The notes under the pieces: model-generated
The model's database searches: none
Told to the model about the DNA's origin: nothing
What the model saw: only the letters and a program-made list of their open reading frames with translations
Shown: positions 1 to 13,026 of the stretch, one piece after another
How positions within the stretch are numbered: the stretch's first letter is position 1
How the letters are laid out: each line of letters starts with the position of its first letter
Source of the DNA: Mytilus galloprovincialis
Taxonomy: Eukaryota > Mollusca > Bivalvia > Mytilida > Mytilidae
Direction of reading: 5' to 3'
Assembly (NCBI RefSeq): GCF_965363235.1
Contig: NC_134844.1
Coordinates: 49,844,872-49,908,871, forward strand
Length of the DNA: 64,000 nucleotides
Made by a program: the position numbers and the translations under genes

Positions 1-314
1 TTATCATAATGCAACAGAGTGATTTTTTTTTTAAATATTTTGTATAATGTAAATATCATCTATTTAAGGTAGCATTACAGTCTAACAACGATTTTTTGAA
101 GATATTTTGTAAAAGTCCAAAAGTCACTATCATATTACAACAAGGAGTAAATTGATATTGAACTTATGTAAATATAAGCACATGGAAATTAATCTAAATA
201 TATAGGCATTTGAGATTGGCAAATGTATCAATCATTTGTTGATACCTGGGTCCAACTTTTAATCCCTGGCCACAAGAAAAATATTGTGGTCTTATCTTAT
301 TGAATTGCAAACAA

Positions 315-590
315 GAATGTGTCCCAAGTACACGGATGCCCCACTCGCCCTATCATTTTCTATGTTCAGTGGACCGTTAAAAAGGGGAAATTTAATTTGG
401 CATTAAAATTAGAAAGATCATATCGTAGGGAACATGTGTACTGAGTTTCAAGTTGATTGGACTTCAACTTTATCAAAAAATACCTTGACCAAAAACTTAT
501 ACCTGAAGCGGCCGGACGAATGAACGAGTGGACGAACCGACAAGAAAACACAATGCCCCTCTACTATCGTAGGTGGGGCTTAAAAAGTTA
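315..590. repeat. Dispersed repeat ending in a GCCCC/GGGGC hairpin
   Basis: This block is absent from the matching place in the copy 2 intron (about 13920-13960), so it was inserted after the two copies separated, or lost from copy 2. Its right end holds a small hairpin with arms TGCCCC and GTGGGGC around a loop containing CTACTATCGTAG. A 61-codon frame inside it is a chance frame. I recognise the type as a common bivalve dispersed repeat from memory only. Confidence 0.5.
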
Positions 591-664
591 ATTTATATAA
601 AATGGAGCAAACAGTGAAACAGAAAAAGAAACGAAAGGGAATAAAATCTACCAAAACGAAAGAC

Positions 665-1097
665 AAGATAGAGTGCACACGCTGAAATATCTCGCTTTCT
701 TTACAAACCATAGATATTTTGTTGATAGTCCTAAAATATGAGGTTTACTACACCTATCACATAAACTTAACATGATCCAAGAAAAGGAGGTCACTCATTG
801 CTATTACTCATAACAAGAGAAAAATTAACATTACCAAAAGATCGTTTTCCCCCCATGTAGTCACTGAAACATAAAAATAAGGTCAAGAACAATGAACATG
901 TGACCGACAGAAACTTGGTAACATAAGTAATATATATACAAAGTTGGAAGCATCGAGGTCTGTCACCTTCTAAAATATAAAGCTTTAATGAAGTGAACTA
1001 CATGTAACGCTGCCATCGCCATAGACGCCACCGCCGCCGCCGGATCGCCGTCCCGATGTCGAGCATTTTGCGACAAAAGTCGCAGGCTCGACAAAAA
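665..1097 (+). repeat. Dispersed bivalve-type repeat, internally deleted copy
   Basis: The left end starts with GAGTGCACACGCTGAAAT, the same as 14028 in the copy 2 intron. The right end reads through CGCCGCCGCCGCCGG to GTCGCAGGCTCGACAAAA. The internal tandem units seen in copy 2 are mostly missing here, whereas copy 2 lacks this right end. Both look like different deletion products of one insertion that predates the copy 1/copy 2 duplication. Confidence 0.5.
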
Positions 1098-1180
1098 CTA
1101 TGGATAAGAGTGTGAAAGTATCTTTTAAATCCTCTGACTGCTTGTACAAGTTCTTCTCTTTTTATTCAATTTTAATTTTA

Positions 1181-1468
1181 TTAAGGTGGTACCCAACACT
1201 TTCACTTAAATTAATTTGGCTCGTTGAATTTTCATAAAATTTTGACAAAGTATGTACTTTGACCCTTTAACCAAAAGATATAAATTTCAAAAATTTTGAA
1301 CCAACCATTTTATCAGAAAAGTTACACTTAGTCTAGTTATATAGCAGTTTGACAAACACCAATTTTGATAATTGAGAAGCTTAATATTCCCTTTACAACA
1401 CAACGTAATTAAAAAAGTTTAGCTGATTTTACATAGTTATCTCCCTGTAATGTTAGGTACCACCTTAA
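1181..1468. mobile_element. TTAA-flanked MITE (288 bp)
   Basis: TTAA is followed by GGTGGTACC at the left, and GGTACCACC precedes TTAA at the right, giving perfect 9-bp terminal inverted repeats flanked by a TTAA target duplication. It has no coding capacity. TTAA duplication is typical of piggyBac-type transposition, so a piggyBac-mobilised MITE is the best guess. It sits in the copy 1 intron. Confidence 0.65.
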
Positions 1469-2997
1469 TATGTGAAATTGTTTAAGTGTATATTATTAAA
1501 AATCATGTGGGAAGTCTATTTTCAGGGACGGAATGGTCTAGATTTTTTATGAACATGCATTTAAATGCACAGTTTTAATGTTTTAGCTAATTTCAGTCAT
1601 AGTATATTTCTTTTTAAAATTCAAATGAAAATTATTCTATTTAGTTAAAATGTTAAATATTGATTTATATGCCGAATGCCAAGTAAGTGTTGGGAAGTGC
1701 ACACTTAATGCAAAATTTACAGCATAAGAGCACCAAAGACACAAAGTGTGTGGTTCTATTGATAAAGTAATGGTGTCAAAACACTCCTGGGGTGTTCCCA
1801 GTGAAATTTTGATATTTATGTTTCATTTCAAGGGGTTCTAAGGAGGATATTTAGTTGTTTTAGTGATTTCTCAAATCAATTTTTTATGAGAATTGTTAGC
1901 AAAAAATGAAAATAAAAACCATCGGTTTGACTTTGATATATGCGATATATTTACTACATAACCATTTCCTGTTTTTGGATAATTTGTTTCTAAATGAATT
2001 CATAGGTCTCCATAGCATAAAGGTGCAATGAGGTATGACACCAAACAGTTAAATCAATATCTTATTACTGGAGGTCTATATCAAAATTCTAAGACTCGGT
2101 TTTGTAGCTTGTGTATGGTTGATTAAATGAATGGAAACAAATGTTTACTATCATGTGACCTGTTGCCATGGTTACACCAGAGAGAGATTATATTTCACCA
2201 TTATAACTATTGGAAATCAAATCTTTGGAAGATTCTCTTTCTATAAATATACACAAATATTAAGCTTTATTTGTTAGAAAGGAAGAGAAAGAGGGTGTTT
2301 AAAAACTATGAGTGTCAATTCTAAGTTTGTTTCCTAACTGTGTATTACTACCTAAGTAGTTTGATAATAGATACGAATATTGAAAGAACTATTGCTCAGT
2401 GTCTACGAGTGACGAAAGGTATAAAAGTTGCAACATGGAAAACTGCATTTTCAGTTTTTATCAAGAGTCGCAGAAGTCACATCTCATGTGCTATGTATTT
2501 ATTCGGGATGTTGATTTACTTAGCAAACATCGTTAGGAGTCGTAAATTGTCATAAATTATTCGTAATTATTCATAATGACACGTAAATAGATTGTAGCTA
2601 ACATATTAAGCCATGTATGAACAGTAACATTTCCGTGTTATTCACTTCAAAATTCGTTAGTAGCCCGTAAAATGCACGTAAGTTACTCGTAGATAACTTA
2701 GATAACTATTAAGAAATCGGACAATATTTCAGTATAATTCAAAAATATAATAAACCTTTGTCTTTTTCATTTTTAGCCATGGCGTTGTCAGTTTATTTTA
2801 TATCTATGAGTTTGACTGTCCCTTTGGTATCTTTCGTCCCTCTTTTATTGAAACGTGAAAATACATGTAGGTCGTTAATGTGGTTAAATCGTAAGGATTC
2901 GTGAATTGGTATGATTCTTAAGTTGAATCCGTGTTTATAAAAGGGCTATTGAAGAAGGGACATTATAAAAAAAACCTCAAAGATTGTTTCAACAAAC

Positions 2998-3953
2998 CTT
3001 CCTCAGTTTTTATCATTTCATACTGATGATCAGGGTAGCCCTCAGCGACAATATCAACTTTGGCCTGTGTGTGTTTGTTTTTCTGTCTCACTAAGGCAAT
3101 ATCACTTTGGCTGGTCTGAACAACAATTTTCCAAAATGTACTTATATTTTCGAGACTTTTCATCATATCATTGGTTTGGAAAGAGATGATGACATCTGAA
3201 AGTTCATTGTTATTTTGTATTGACTGTATGAGGCTTTCTGATTCCATCAGTGCATGTTCAATCTGCTTGCTGATAAGATACGTTTGCAGGTCGGATGCAT
3301 GCTGCTTTGTTATTGCAAGGCTTTTTTGAAGTTCATCTATCTCTCTTTCCGCTCTACAGATGCCAAAATTTTGCTGATTTTCTTTCTTTCATTATTTTCG
3401 ATTATATGGAGTTCTTTCAATAATGTTCTTTCAAGACGATCGAAGTGGTTATTTACTGTACGCCTAGCTTTCTGAATTTCTTTTTTAATCGTCTGTCTGT
3501 GTAGTGTTAAAGACGATAGATTTCCTGCGCGATTCTTTTGAATTCTTTGTAAATCAGCAGTAACTTCCCGGATTGAATTTTCGATTTCTAACATCATGTT
3601 GAACGATTTTATCCTGCAGACAACATCGCTTATATCTGTGAGATCTTTGCAGTTCTTATGGTCCCCTATAAGACACTTTGTACAACAAGAACATTTGTGT
3701 TAATGACACTAAGCTTGATATCGTTCACCATGTGATTTGCAGGATTCTTCAATTTGAAGGACACTTACAGGTAACTTTTGAAATTCGTTTACAGGTATAA
3801 CACCATGACTTTTTGATGCTTTATTCAGGATATGATGTTCTTTACATTCATCACAGAGTCCTTCATTACATTCAAAACACCATGCAGTAGATGGTACACA
3901 CTTTTGTCTGGAATCGCAGATGCCACAAAGTGGAAAATTGCATGCCATATTCC
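2998..3953 (-). pseudogene. B-box/coiled-coil exon of gene copy 1, broken
   Basis: This is homologous along its whole length to the copy 2 exon. It keeps the splice acceptor (TTTTACAG before GAATATGGC), the start at 3948 (MACNFPLCGIC), B-box 1, the coiled-coil segment and the donor (GAAG|GTTTGT, last exon base 2998). It cannot make the protein: two stops (TAG, TAA) fall inside B-box 2 directly after RYQA, near 3705-3715, and a 4-bp deletion relative to copy 2 shifts the frame near 3330-3345. It has no YxxL array; the linker has ALVRQKNK and YEMI as in copy 2. It is a recent pseudogene, since the rest of the exon is still highly similar to copy 2. Confidence 0.8.
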
Positions 3954-6900
3954 TGTAAAACATTTATTCATTGAACATGTTGAATCCTCATGCATTGACT
4001 GTCAAATACATGTTTAACTTCGCGTTTTTCGATCAAAATTATTAGAGGTTTAACTTCGCACTTTTAGTTTTGAATGTTTGAGTTAACTCAAGAAAATCTA
4101 ATCATTTCTTTTATAGTGTTATGCTGCATCTTCATATGAGTAAATAATAAATAAGGTTATTATCAAAAGAATTCCCCTACTAGCTGTAACGTTTACATAA
4201 GTCGAGACAACACTTATACGAGTGAAGTTGTCACTGATATAGTTTGTGTTTTTGGAAGACTGCCACATACCAGTTTTAAAGTTTCACTCCCGGTTTTTAG
4301 TGGAGTTCGTGTTGTTTCTTATTTATTGTTTATAAATGTTGATGGTTTTATGAGTCTTTGTTTACTCCTTTGTTTTGATTGTTATTGTCTTTTAAAGGTT
4401 ACAAAAATCGCTTAACCATTGTGAACAACCTTTTGCAACTGCACCAAAAAGTAGCTCACGCCTGTAGGCCTTGCTGTTGAAAGATGTAAGAATTGTCACG
4501 AATTAAGGTATATCCGATTTTGATGTTTTAGATCTATCAAGACATTTTGACAGAAACTAGTGTCCAAAATACTGTTTATTATGAAAGCATCTCTAAAATT
4601 TGTCCTTTCAAAATTGTAAATAATGTGCAATATTACACAATAAATATCAAAATCATGAACATTTTTAAAATGAATTCACATATCTATTTTTTGGACTGTA
4701 TAATAGAAAAAGTCAATTTATACAAAATAAGCTGATGTCGTATGACTATCGATGAGATAAACCGTATCTATGAATACTGTCACAAAGATGTGAAAGTTAG
4801 AGCTACAATAACACCGTTAGTAGACTTCTTTTATTATGCCATCAACAAAATTGTGAAATCATTTCCATACCGTGCTACAGTCAAAACTATATAGAAAATT
4901 GCCTTTGTCACAAAAGAGTAACCGGTTAAGAGAAGCAACTTATCAACTAAGGTTTATCATGCATAGTAATTAGTACAGTTGGACAAACTGAGGGTGATCT
5001 GACAACACATGTTTACTCTAGAAAGAAGTGACATTAGAAACATGTTTCACTGTTATTTTAGAAACATTGCTCATGGCGCGAAAATGCAGTAATGTCATCC
5101 ATTATTTGGATTAGACCTATTTGGAATGCTTTAAAACTTTGATTTTTTTTCTTCATTATGTATTTTTGTTTTTTTTAATTAACATATGCATTAGGTAACA
5201 CTTATGCAAAATTGCATATCTAAAATGGAGAAGAAATAAAATCCGTAAACAATCAAAGATACGATTTAATATGGATTAATGCTTGTTGCATCTTACTAAA
5301 AAGAACATTACTTAGTTCTAACATCAAAGTATAGACAGTAGATGGTACTGTAGCAATTGTGGTTTTAAAACAATATGCATTGAATCATTTGTCTTTGATC
5401 TCTCATTTTTCTAAGAAACAGACTGGATTTCCAATAGCGGCATCAGATTTCGTTTTCCCCTTTTATTTATCCTCTTTAAAAGAATAGATGCTTGCCTCTA
5501 TTTAAAAATATAAATTTCATAATCGATAAGTTCAGTTTTGAAAGTTAAATACACAGTCTTTGTTTACGTAGGCATTCGACTGAATTCTTTTGATTACACC
5601 TATTCATAATTTCTTTCTTTGAATTATCGTTATAATTTCAATTATCTATATTTCAGTTGTTTATACTATTTGAAATTGTTTTATTACAAATATGCAGTTT
5701 TTGTAGACATTCCCTTTTTGAATTAATATTGGAGTTCGGGACTTTTGTTGTACAATTTTGTTTAGTATGGTTATGCAATGGTAACGATTTAAATTATAAA
5801 TCTTTTTAACTTTTGTAATTCGACTTTATATATGAGCCTTTAATGTTAGTTATGAGGCATAGTTTTTGTTTACAAGTCTACACAGTTACAGCAATTGCCT
5901 ATCTTTTCGAAAGATAGATATGTTTTGTCAAATGGCCTTCCTATTTAATGGAAAGGGCATACCTCAACAACATCCAGTTAAGAATATGCATGTATACAAG
6001 TACACATGGATAAGATATTAAGTTCTATACATTTAGTTGAATGATTATATTCATAATTTTACATATAATTTGGACATCGATATAAAGATATCAAACTTTT
6101 GTGAACAAATAATACGTTAAATATGTTTACGAAGTATGCCTTTTGTTAAGGTAACGGTTAGCGAAATTGTTAATATTTGTTTGTAGTTCAAGCAATTATA
6201 TTTTGTTTATCAAATTAATAAAAATAGTTTACTGTCATAGTGACGGATCTGAATGTAAAGAACTATTTTGACCACGTATTTTGAAAAACTTAGCACAACA
6301 TGAAAAATACATTCTTCCTACGACTAGCTGTCTAAGGATTAAAATATGAGATGTAAGGGTAACGTCAGTGAGACCAATTAGGAATTGAATGCATCGATAT
6401 ATGCATAGGGTATAATTTTCTACTGGCTTTAGAATTCGATATCGGAGATATTATACGGGAGCAAAATAGGACAGAATTGCGACAAATGAAACTTATCCTA
6501 CTTATCTATGAAACATACAATTTAAAAACGGAGAGACAGGCAAACTGTTGTAATTCTGTTTTTAAACCATTTGGAGGCATGATTGAAACTGAACAAATAC
6601 CAAATCTTTTCTTCGTCCTGTTTGAGCAGAAATCCTTTATAATGAAAATGCTAGATCTTGATTTGAATGATGAATATAAACATGGTATACACTTCAATTG
6701 AATTATCATAAACGTGTACTCCTTCATCCATATCAATAAAATTAATTTGTAAATGTAAGCAGTAAAAAGGAACACTTTTTAAGTCTGCATTGTTTATTAA
6801 AAATTCTAAAAAGGTCTTTAAAGCAGGACGTCTTCTTACATAACCAATGAAATGCAATTGGCAAATGAAGCGTTGTAATCCAAGTATTTACAATTACTAC

Positions 6901-8319
6901 CATTTAAGTAACACCATTAAGTGTTTAAATTGTTTGTTTGATCGAGTATCTTCAGAAGAAGGTATAATGAATTTGCCGTATCGTTTTTAAATGCTTATTT
7001 CATGCACTGCTTCGTTAGGGAATTTTAACTCCAGGAACTCTGGAGGCACTACTATATATCTACTATATATAGCAACAAGAAGTATCTTTAAAAAAGATAT
7101 CCGACGTATTTAAATTTGAGTATATGTTTAAAACTATCATTTCGATAACCTTCAGAAGCACAAAGATACCATTTAAATAACGTTTTCTCTGTTTGTGTTC
7201 AGTATTCTCGGTCCTCGTATCTTTCTGTTTACATTCACCAAAACCCCGCGGAAATCTCACATGCGTAGGTGCGTTCGTACAACAAAGTTTACATTAAAAA
7301 TTATATAATTGTCCCGAATAAACAGCTGTCACGGATGCAAAGAGCTATTGGAGAAACAATTATTTGAATAAAAATATAAATCTTTGTAAGATCTAGTTCA
7401 AATATTTATAGTTTTTCACTTGCTTTCCATCACGATATAATTAACGAGACGTTTTTTCAAACACAACCAAATCACCTACCATGACAGCATTTTGTCCAAT
7501 CACAGAAAGGATTTTCGAGCATGCGTATTCTGTTGCTATAGTTAAGCGTCCTTAAGTTCAAAGGGCACAAACCGAAACTATACCGACTACGTCCTGTTGA
7601 CTCCTTTGTTTGGCCTTTGTTGGGCCTCTCGTTTTAATATGTACAAATAAAAACAAATTTCCTTGTGATATAATTATAACTCCAATCCATACAAACGTCT
7701 GACTCATTATTCATTTCGAAGAATTCTCATGTGATTTGTCAACTAACATGCCTCATTCTTTTATAATCGAATGGACACAATGTGTTGAAATAAAACTGTT
7801 TAGGTTTTCATTGCGAAGAACCCAATATACTGGTCAGAATAAGGCTAATTGAAAAATGCCGAATGTTTTCATTAAGTAATCAAACATTTTAGCGATGATT
7901 AAAGGCCGTGCAGATCTGCTTGTATTCCAGATGTTATGAATGTATAGCATTAAACTTAATGCAGATTCACTGTATACTAGTACCTCCATCATGGTAAACT
8001 ATCAGTCTATTTAGTTTTGCCTTAATCGCAAATTTAAATAAATTGATTGATTGGTGATTGCAAATTTTAAGACTGATTATAAATATATGTAAGCCTGTTT
8101 ATTTGTATAAGTGATTTATTGCATTATTCATATTGTTTAAACAAATGACAAGTACTTGTGTTGGGAAGTATCAGTTTGTCTACTTGGCCATTCAACACCT
8201 ATAAGAGAAAATTTTGTACTTAAATGCTATTTAAAAGGTTTAGCTTTTATACTATAAACCCAAAACAAAGAAAAATAAAACAAGTTCGGTTATTTATTTT
8301 CAAAAATAATATTATTGAA
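3954..8319. other. Intergenic, AT-rich, no supported gene
   Basis: No exon with homology or conserved splice sites was seen. At about 4265-4395 is a diverged plus-strand fragment resembling the 3' end of the reverse-transcriptase element (CTCCCGGTTTTTAGTGGAGTTCGTG region); it matches, reversed, 52650-52760. Short open frames at 4547, 6477, 6506, 6651 and 7063 are ordinary chance frames in AT-rich DNA. A first exon for copy 1 is expected here but could not be recognised. Confidence 0.4.
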
Positions 8320-8575
8320 CTTGTCTTTTCATATCTTATTTCAAAATTCTATCCCATGGATTCTTTTAAGTCACAAAACTGAGCTTCTTATGAACAATAG
8401 GACAAATGTGGGCAATTTTGCACGACCAAGAACATGAAAAAAAGCACGGTAACTCATGCAAACTTTTTATTATATTTTTGTAAAAAACATAGTAAATTCG
8501 TTATTTTTGCAAAGTGTTTATTGAATTATATTCCAAATAAATATATACCGACGATCCCGCTCACCTGTCAAAACA
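8320..8575 (+). repeat. Dispersed repeat (paralogue of 22730-22990)
   Basis: Shares a collinear run with 22730-22990: TTATTTCAAAATTCTATC, then AGCACGGT..ACYCAT, then CATAGTAAA and ATATACAC-like blocks. It is non-coding. The class is unknown. Confidence 0.5.
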
Positions 8576-8759
8576 CTGTCTAACTTTTTTACATGATGAG
8601 TTTATGCGGTTTGTTCTGTTGCGTTAAAGTAATATAAAAGTTGCGGCACATTTCAATATGCAGTGTCACTGTGCTAGATTAAGTATTGTTTAAAAATGAT
8701 AAAAAATAATTTTAAACTGCACAAAAGACAACAGGCGTGAAGTTGAAGAATTTCCTGGA

Positions 8760-8965
8760 CTTAACTTGTAGATACTAAGGAATTTCTTATCCCAGGGATA
8801 GAATAACTTAGCCGTATTTGGAATTTGGGTCCTCAATGCTCTTCAATTTTTTAACTTGTTTTGGCTTTCTTACTATTTTGATCTGAGCGTCACTGATAAT
8901 GCGAATGTAGACGAAACGCGCGTCTGGCGTATTAAATTATAAGCCTGGTACCGTTGATAATTATT
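8760..8965 (+). repeat. Hammerhead-core repeat, degenerate single copy
   Basis: Has the repeat's lead (ACTAAGGAATTTCTTATCCC, then GGTCCTCAATGCTCTTCAA) and the core region GAGCGTCACTGAT..GTAGACGAAACGCGCGTCTGGCGTA. Stem II is damaged here (CTGATAATGCGAATGTAGAC), so this copy should not fold into a hammerhead. See 25085-26005 for the best copies. Confidence 0.6.
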
Positions 8966-9224
8966 GCAATATGTATATTTAACAAATAAATTCCAAGAAG
9001 GTATTGAAAAGCTCTCTTTGAGCTTTTGGTTGTGCCATTTTTAAGGACTTTCCGATTTGACTTTTCGTCGTAGTTTTGTTATTTTAATTTTTGCCTGTTT
9101 CCGAGACCACAATTTCAACCCGAATTAAGTTAAGATGTGAATTTCTAGTTATCAAAATAATTCAAAACTGCTTTATTTGTACTTCAGTCATAATTGAAGT
9201 ATCAAATCTAGCAACAAATAAAAT

Positions 9225-9330
9225 AACAAAAAGGGAATTTAAAATGGAAAGTCCTTTACAAAATCAAAAGCTCAACACATTTAACGATTAGTCATATTCC
9301 TGACTTGGCACAGGCATTTCCCAGTGTAAA
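9225..9330 (+). repeat. Fragment of a dispersed repeat (CCTGACTTGGTACAGGCA family)
   Basis: Contains AAAATCAAAAGCTCAACACA and TCCTGACTTGGCACAGGCAT, also found at 21540-21830 and 59495-59810 (plus) and 39245-39590 (minus). It is a short fragment and non-coding. Confidence 0.45.
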
Positions 9331-9854
9331 AAAATACCACTTATTTTATTTCTTAGCAATAATAAAACTTACAAAACAGCAAGAGGAGCAAAGACGAAAA
9401 TAAGCTTTAACTTTTAATAATACTTTCAATGTCCTTGTTTTAAAATAAACGCAATGATGAACATCCGTTTAAAACTTCATATCTCCATAAGGTACCAAAG
9501 TTTCCGATGAATGATATCCTAACGGAAAGGATAAGACAAACACTATATTCAAACTATATTTCCTGGAGTATGGTACATCTAATGCGATTTATTTAACCTT
9601 CATCAAACTTTCATAGTTGGTTTGCATTTGAAAAATATACAACTAAACCAGCAGAACGAAATCCTCATCAATGGAACATGCGTTTAAACAAAAAATATTT
9701 TCATGAAGCTGCTTTTCATTACCGACTATACAGTATTGGATTTTTACATTGTTACAGACATTATTGTAATCTGAAATTGGTCAAACTAATTTATCTGGAC
9801 TTTGTCGTGAAGTTTCTAACTGGCAATCATACCATATCGCCTTATTTTCAATAA

Positions 9855-11690
9855 AAACAAACGAAAAAGCATACGAAAACAATACCAGTCCATACAACTA
9901 TTTATAAAATACTGGTATACATGTTATACTACATATGATTATAAAGAAACCAACACAAACGAAAAAATTAATTTTTCGACAGCCCGCCGTATTTGATGGA
10001 CGCCGGATGTAATATCATTATTACAAATACAATATTGTTTCTTACAGCAAATAACAAACACGTCGTTATTCTACGGTTCTATACATTATAAAAAAACAAC
10101 ATTTTTTCTCTTTGAATCTTAAATATTTCAAAAATATTTTCCTCGCGGATAGTCGATCTCGTCCAGGAAAACCCCTATTTTTTCAGTGGAAACCTGTATC
10201 CGACGACAATGCACAAACCTATCTAAAGGAAAGAGGTAGTCGGACCTCACCTACTATAACATGCATAACGAGAGAGTTTTGATAAAATAAAAATTCTTGA
10301 AATGAATAAACAATACATCAATAGTATATATATATATATATATACATATATATCAAATGTTTAAGTCATGCTGGAACGAGAAGGCGGCTAGAAATGACCA
10401 ATAGATCAACCATTCCTAGATACATGACATACCAGGATCTAACTCCTTTGATTGGACCATACACATATTACACCTAACGTTAATACAATAATTTCCCGCT
10501 TTTTCTCGAACCTTGAAAAAATATTGTTGATTTGACTTTTTACGGTTTGGTTAGATTTAATTTCTATTAATTTTTGCAGGGGTTGGTTGAAAAGAAATAA
10601 ACTACAATATATGGGTTCGTTTACTTGTTTTGGTGTGTTGTTTTTTGTTTCTAAACAATTTCTTCTAGTTTTTGCTAACTTTAATTTGTTTTAGTTCTAG
10701 CTGTTATCCTTTAGATTACAAGTTTGAGTGCTGATGTCTTTTTGAAAGGAAGTTAAAGAGCAGACAATTAGTAGTGTATTCAGATTCTGACTTATACAAT
10801 ACGTAAACGCACTCGACAATGCCCTGGCCTAGTTAATGTCTTCTTCATACACTGATGAAATTTACCTTGTATCTCTGACTTTCTACATTTCTAAATTTTC
10901 TTTTGTTCTAACAGAAATGCAGAAAACAGCCTTTATATGTAAAAATAAAAAAGCAACACAAATCTTAATCTTTGAACATGCGGAGCGATATCGAATTACT
11001 CTTCAGGAGCACCTGGAAACACACGTGTCTTGCTTAAAGTAGTGTATGTTGCTTTTGATTTCGGGTTAAGTCTTGGATGTTGTGCTTTTAGTTTTCAATG
11101 TCTTCGCTGTAATAGTCTTGTCTATTATTTGTCTTGAAAAATTATGTTTCACGATAAAGATGTTGTAGTTCAGGCAGATAAAAAAAAAAAATATTAATAA
11201 TTATCCACAATGCTTTCCAGCATAAAAATGCAAGCACACAAGGGATACAATGTAACATGCAGAATATTTTATTAATAGTCAACAAAAAATAAAAGCATGC
11301 AACACCGAGGAACAAGAAATCAGTTTTTTTAAATTTGGTTGTTGACTCTTTCTATAAACTGTCGACAATTCTAACGGAACGATGTTTATGCCTCTCCTAT
11401 TGACCTCTTCTTTTCTCATATGATTTGAAGTTCATTCAAACACATGTCAAAGACAAGACGATCAAAGAAGCTAGATCATGTGATTTCACATTCAGGTATA
11501 TATATATATGATATTCTTATCATTAACAATCAAAAATTTCCTGATTGGGTTACATTATTATAACCCAGAACTAGAAGTAAAAGAAACAATGGACATGGCT
11601 TTCTCTGTCTCACTTTTACACTTATTCCTCGTACTAGATATAAACGATCATCATAGTACCAAAATCTTCATAAATCGTCACAGTGTTTGA
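9855..11690. other. Intergenic, nothing recognised except an (AT)n tract
   Basis: An AT dinucleotide run lies at about 10325-10353 and a shorter one near 11497. Small open frames at 10836 and 11508 show no domain and no homologue elsewhere in the window. Nothing else can be supported. Confidence 0.35.
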
Positions 11691-11699
11691 ACAGAAAGT

Positions 11700-11815
11700 T
11701 AATGAACCAGGGTTGTGTCAAATAACGTCTCGTCCCTTTTTTTCAAGACTAACAAAGCCAGAGGCTCCTGACTTGGGATAGGCGCAAAAATGCGGCGGGG
11801 TTAAACATTTTTTTG
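11700..11815 (-). repeat. Fragment of the 22035-22315 repeat family
   Basis: The stretch GCCAGAGGCTCCTGACTTGG through GCGGCGGGGTTAAACA is the reverse complement of about 22040-22100. It is non-coding. Confidence 0.5.
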
Positions 11816-12639
11816 GATATCTCAACCCTCCTCAATCCAATGTAGAAAAGTAAACGCATAACAAAAAGCACAGTAAAATTCAGTTCAAGAGAAGTCCGAG
11901 TCCAATATCAGAGGAGGTAACAAAAGAAAATAATCAAAATGACAATAATACTTAAATAACAACAGACTACTAGCAGTTACTAACATACCAGCTCCAGACC
12001 TCAATTAAACTGATTAAAAGATTACGTCTTCGTCATATGAATATCAGGCACAATCCCTCCATTTAGGGGTTTGATACTATACCATCATAACATATATGAA
12101 AAGAACATAACCAGTGGCATGCCAACAAATGGTTTTTAAATAAATGTGCTTCATTCCGATGTAAAGACCCTATAAGTGAATCAATATAAAAGCAAAAATA
12201 TGCAATTTTTAATGACCTGACAACAGTATGGTAACTATATCCCTTCTTAGTAAGTCTGTTTAAAGGATTTGTAAGCTTTTGAGGGGATTACTGACATGTT
12301 TGTGCTTTGTAAAGAATATTACCATAAAAGATAGTTTAAATAAAGATTCCGTTCTTTGAAGAAGTTCTTTATTATTTCTTTAGAACATATGTCAAAGTTG
12401 GAAAGGTCAATCAATTCTGTTGTGCATGTTTTGAGTTCCGTTTTGTATCTTCTGCTTTTCTGATTACAGCACGTTTATATTTCCCTGTCTGCAATTTTCT
12501 TAAGAGCCGATTCATATTTTCGTTGCTCAGTCTCGAAAATATGTGTGGATATGGTTTGAAAGAAACATAAACAAGTATGGTTAGCATGAATGTATTTATT
12601 TGAGGATAAAGTATGATCTTGGTACACAAATCACCATCA

Positions 12640-12980
12640 TGTGTGTTGCGTCAGTAAAAAAAAGCTGAACTATAAAAGCAGAAAAAAATTATAGGTCTAT
12701 GTCCTTGTTTTTGAGGTATAATTAATTGAAATTTTGCAGGAAATGATTCACTCAGTTCATGCATCTAACATTGGAACCTTATTCTCTCAAAAACTATGAA
12801 GAAAAAGAAGTATTTTATAAGATTTTCAAAAAAGGCTTTTAAAACTATATGTAATGAAAAAAATTAAAAGAAAAGAAAGGGTAACGTGCAAATTATTTAT
12901 TGGCATTACATAGATAACACCAGAGGACTCCAAATGTCTGACAAAATGTCAAAGCAAGAGTAGCAATCATCCCCAAAGAC
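12640..12980 (+). repeat. Decayed relative of the 23917-24314 MITE
   Basis: Collinear with 23995-24300: GTCTATGTCCTTGTTTTTGAG, AATTTTGCAGGAAATGATTC, TTTTATAAGATTTTCAAA, ATAACACCAGAGGACTCC. The terminal repeats are not clear here. It is non-coding. Confidence 0.5.
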
Positions 12981-13026
12981 ATAAATTTTGTTTTAAATTT
13001 TAATCCTTATCCTCGAAATTCAATGT

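Larger units (their letters stand above)
1..2997 (-). other. Intron of gene copy 1 (no coding sequence)
   Basis: No exon is visible. Much of it aligns by eye with the intron of copy 2 at 13587-15329: window base 1 corresponds to about 13587, 640-790 to 14005-14150, and 2050-2230 to 14888-15050. It therefore appears to be the intron between the B-box exon (2998-3953) and a PTB exon that should begin about 75 bp left of the window. It differs from copy 2 by a dispersed repeat (about 315-590), a TTAA MITE (1181-1468) and different surviving parts of an older repeat (665-1097). A 3'-end fragment of the reverse-transcriptase element lies at 2760-2855. Confidence 0.55.
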
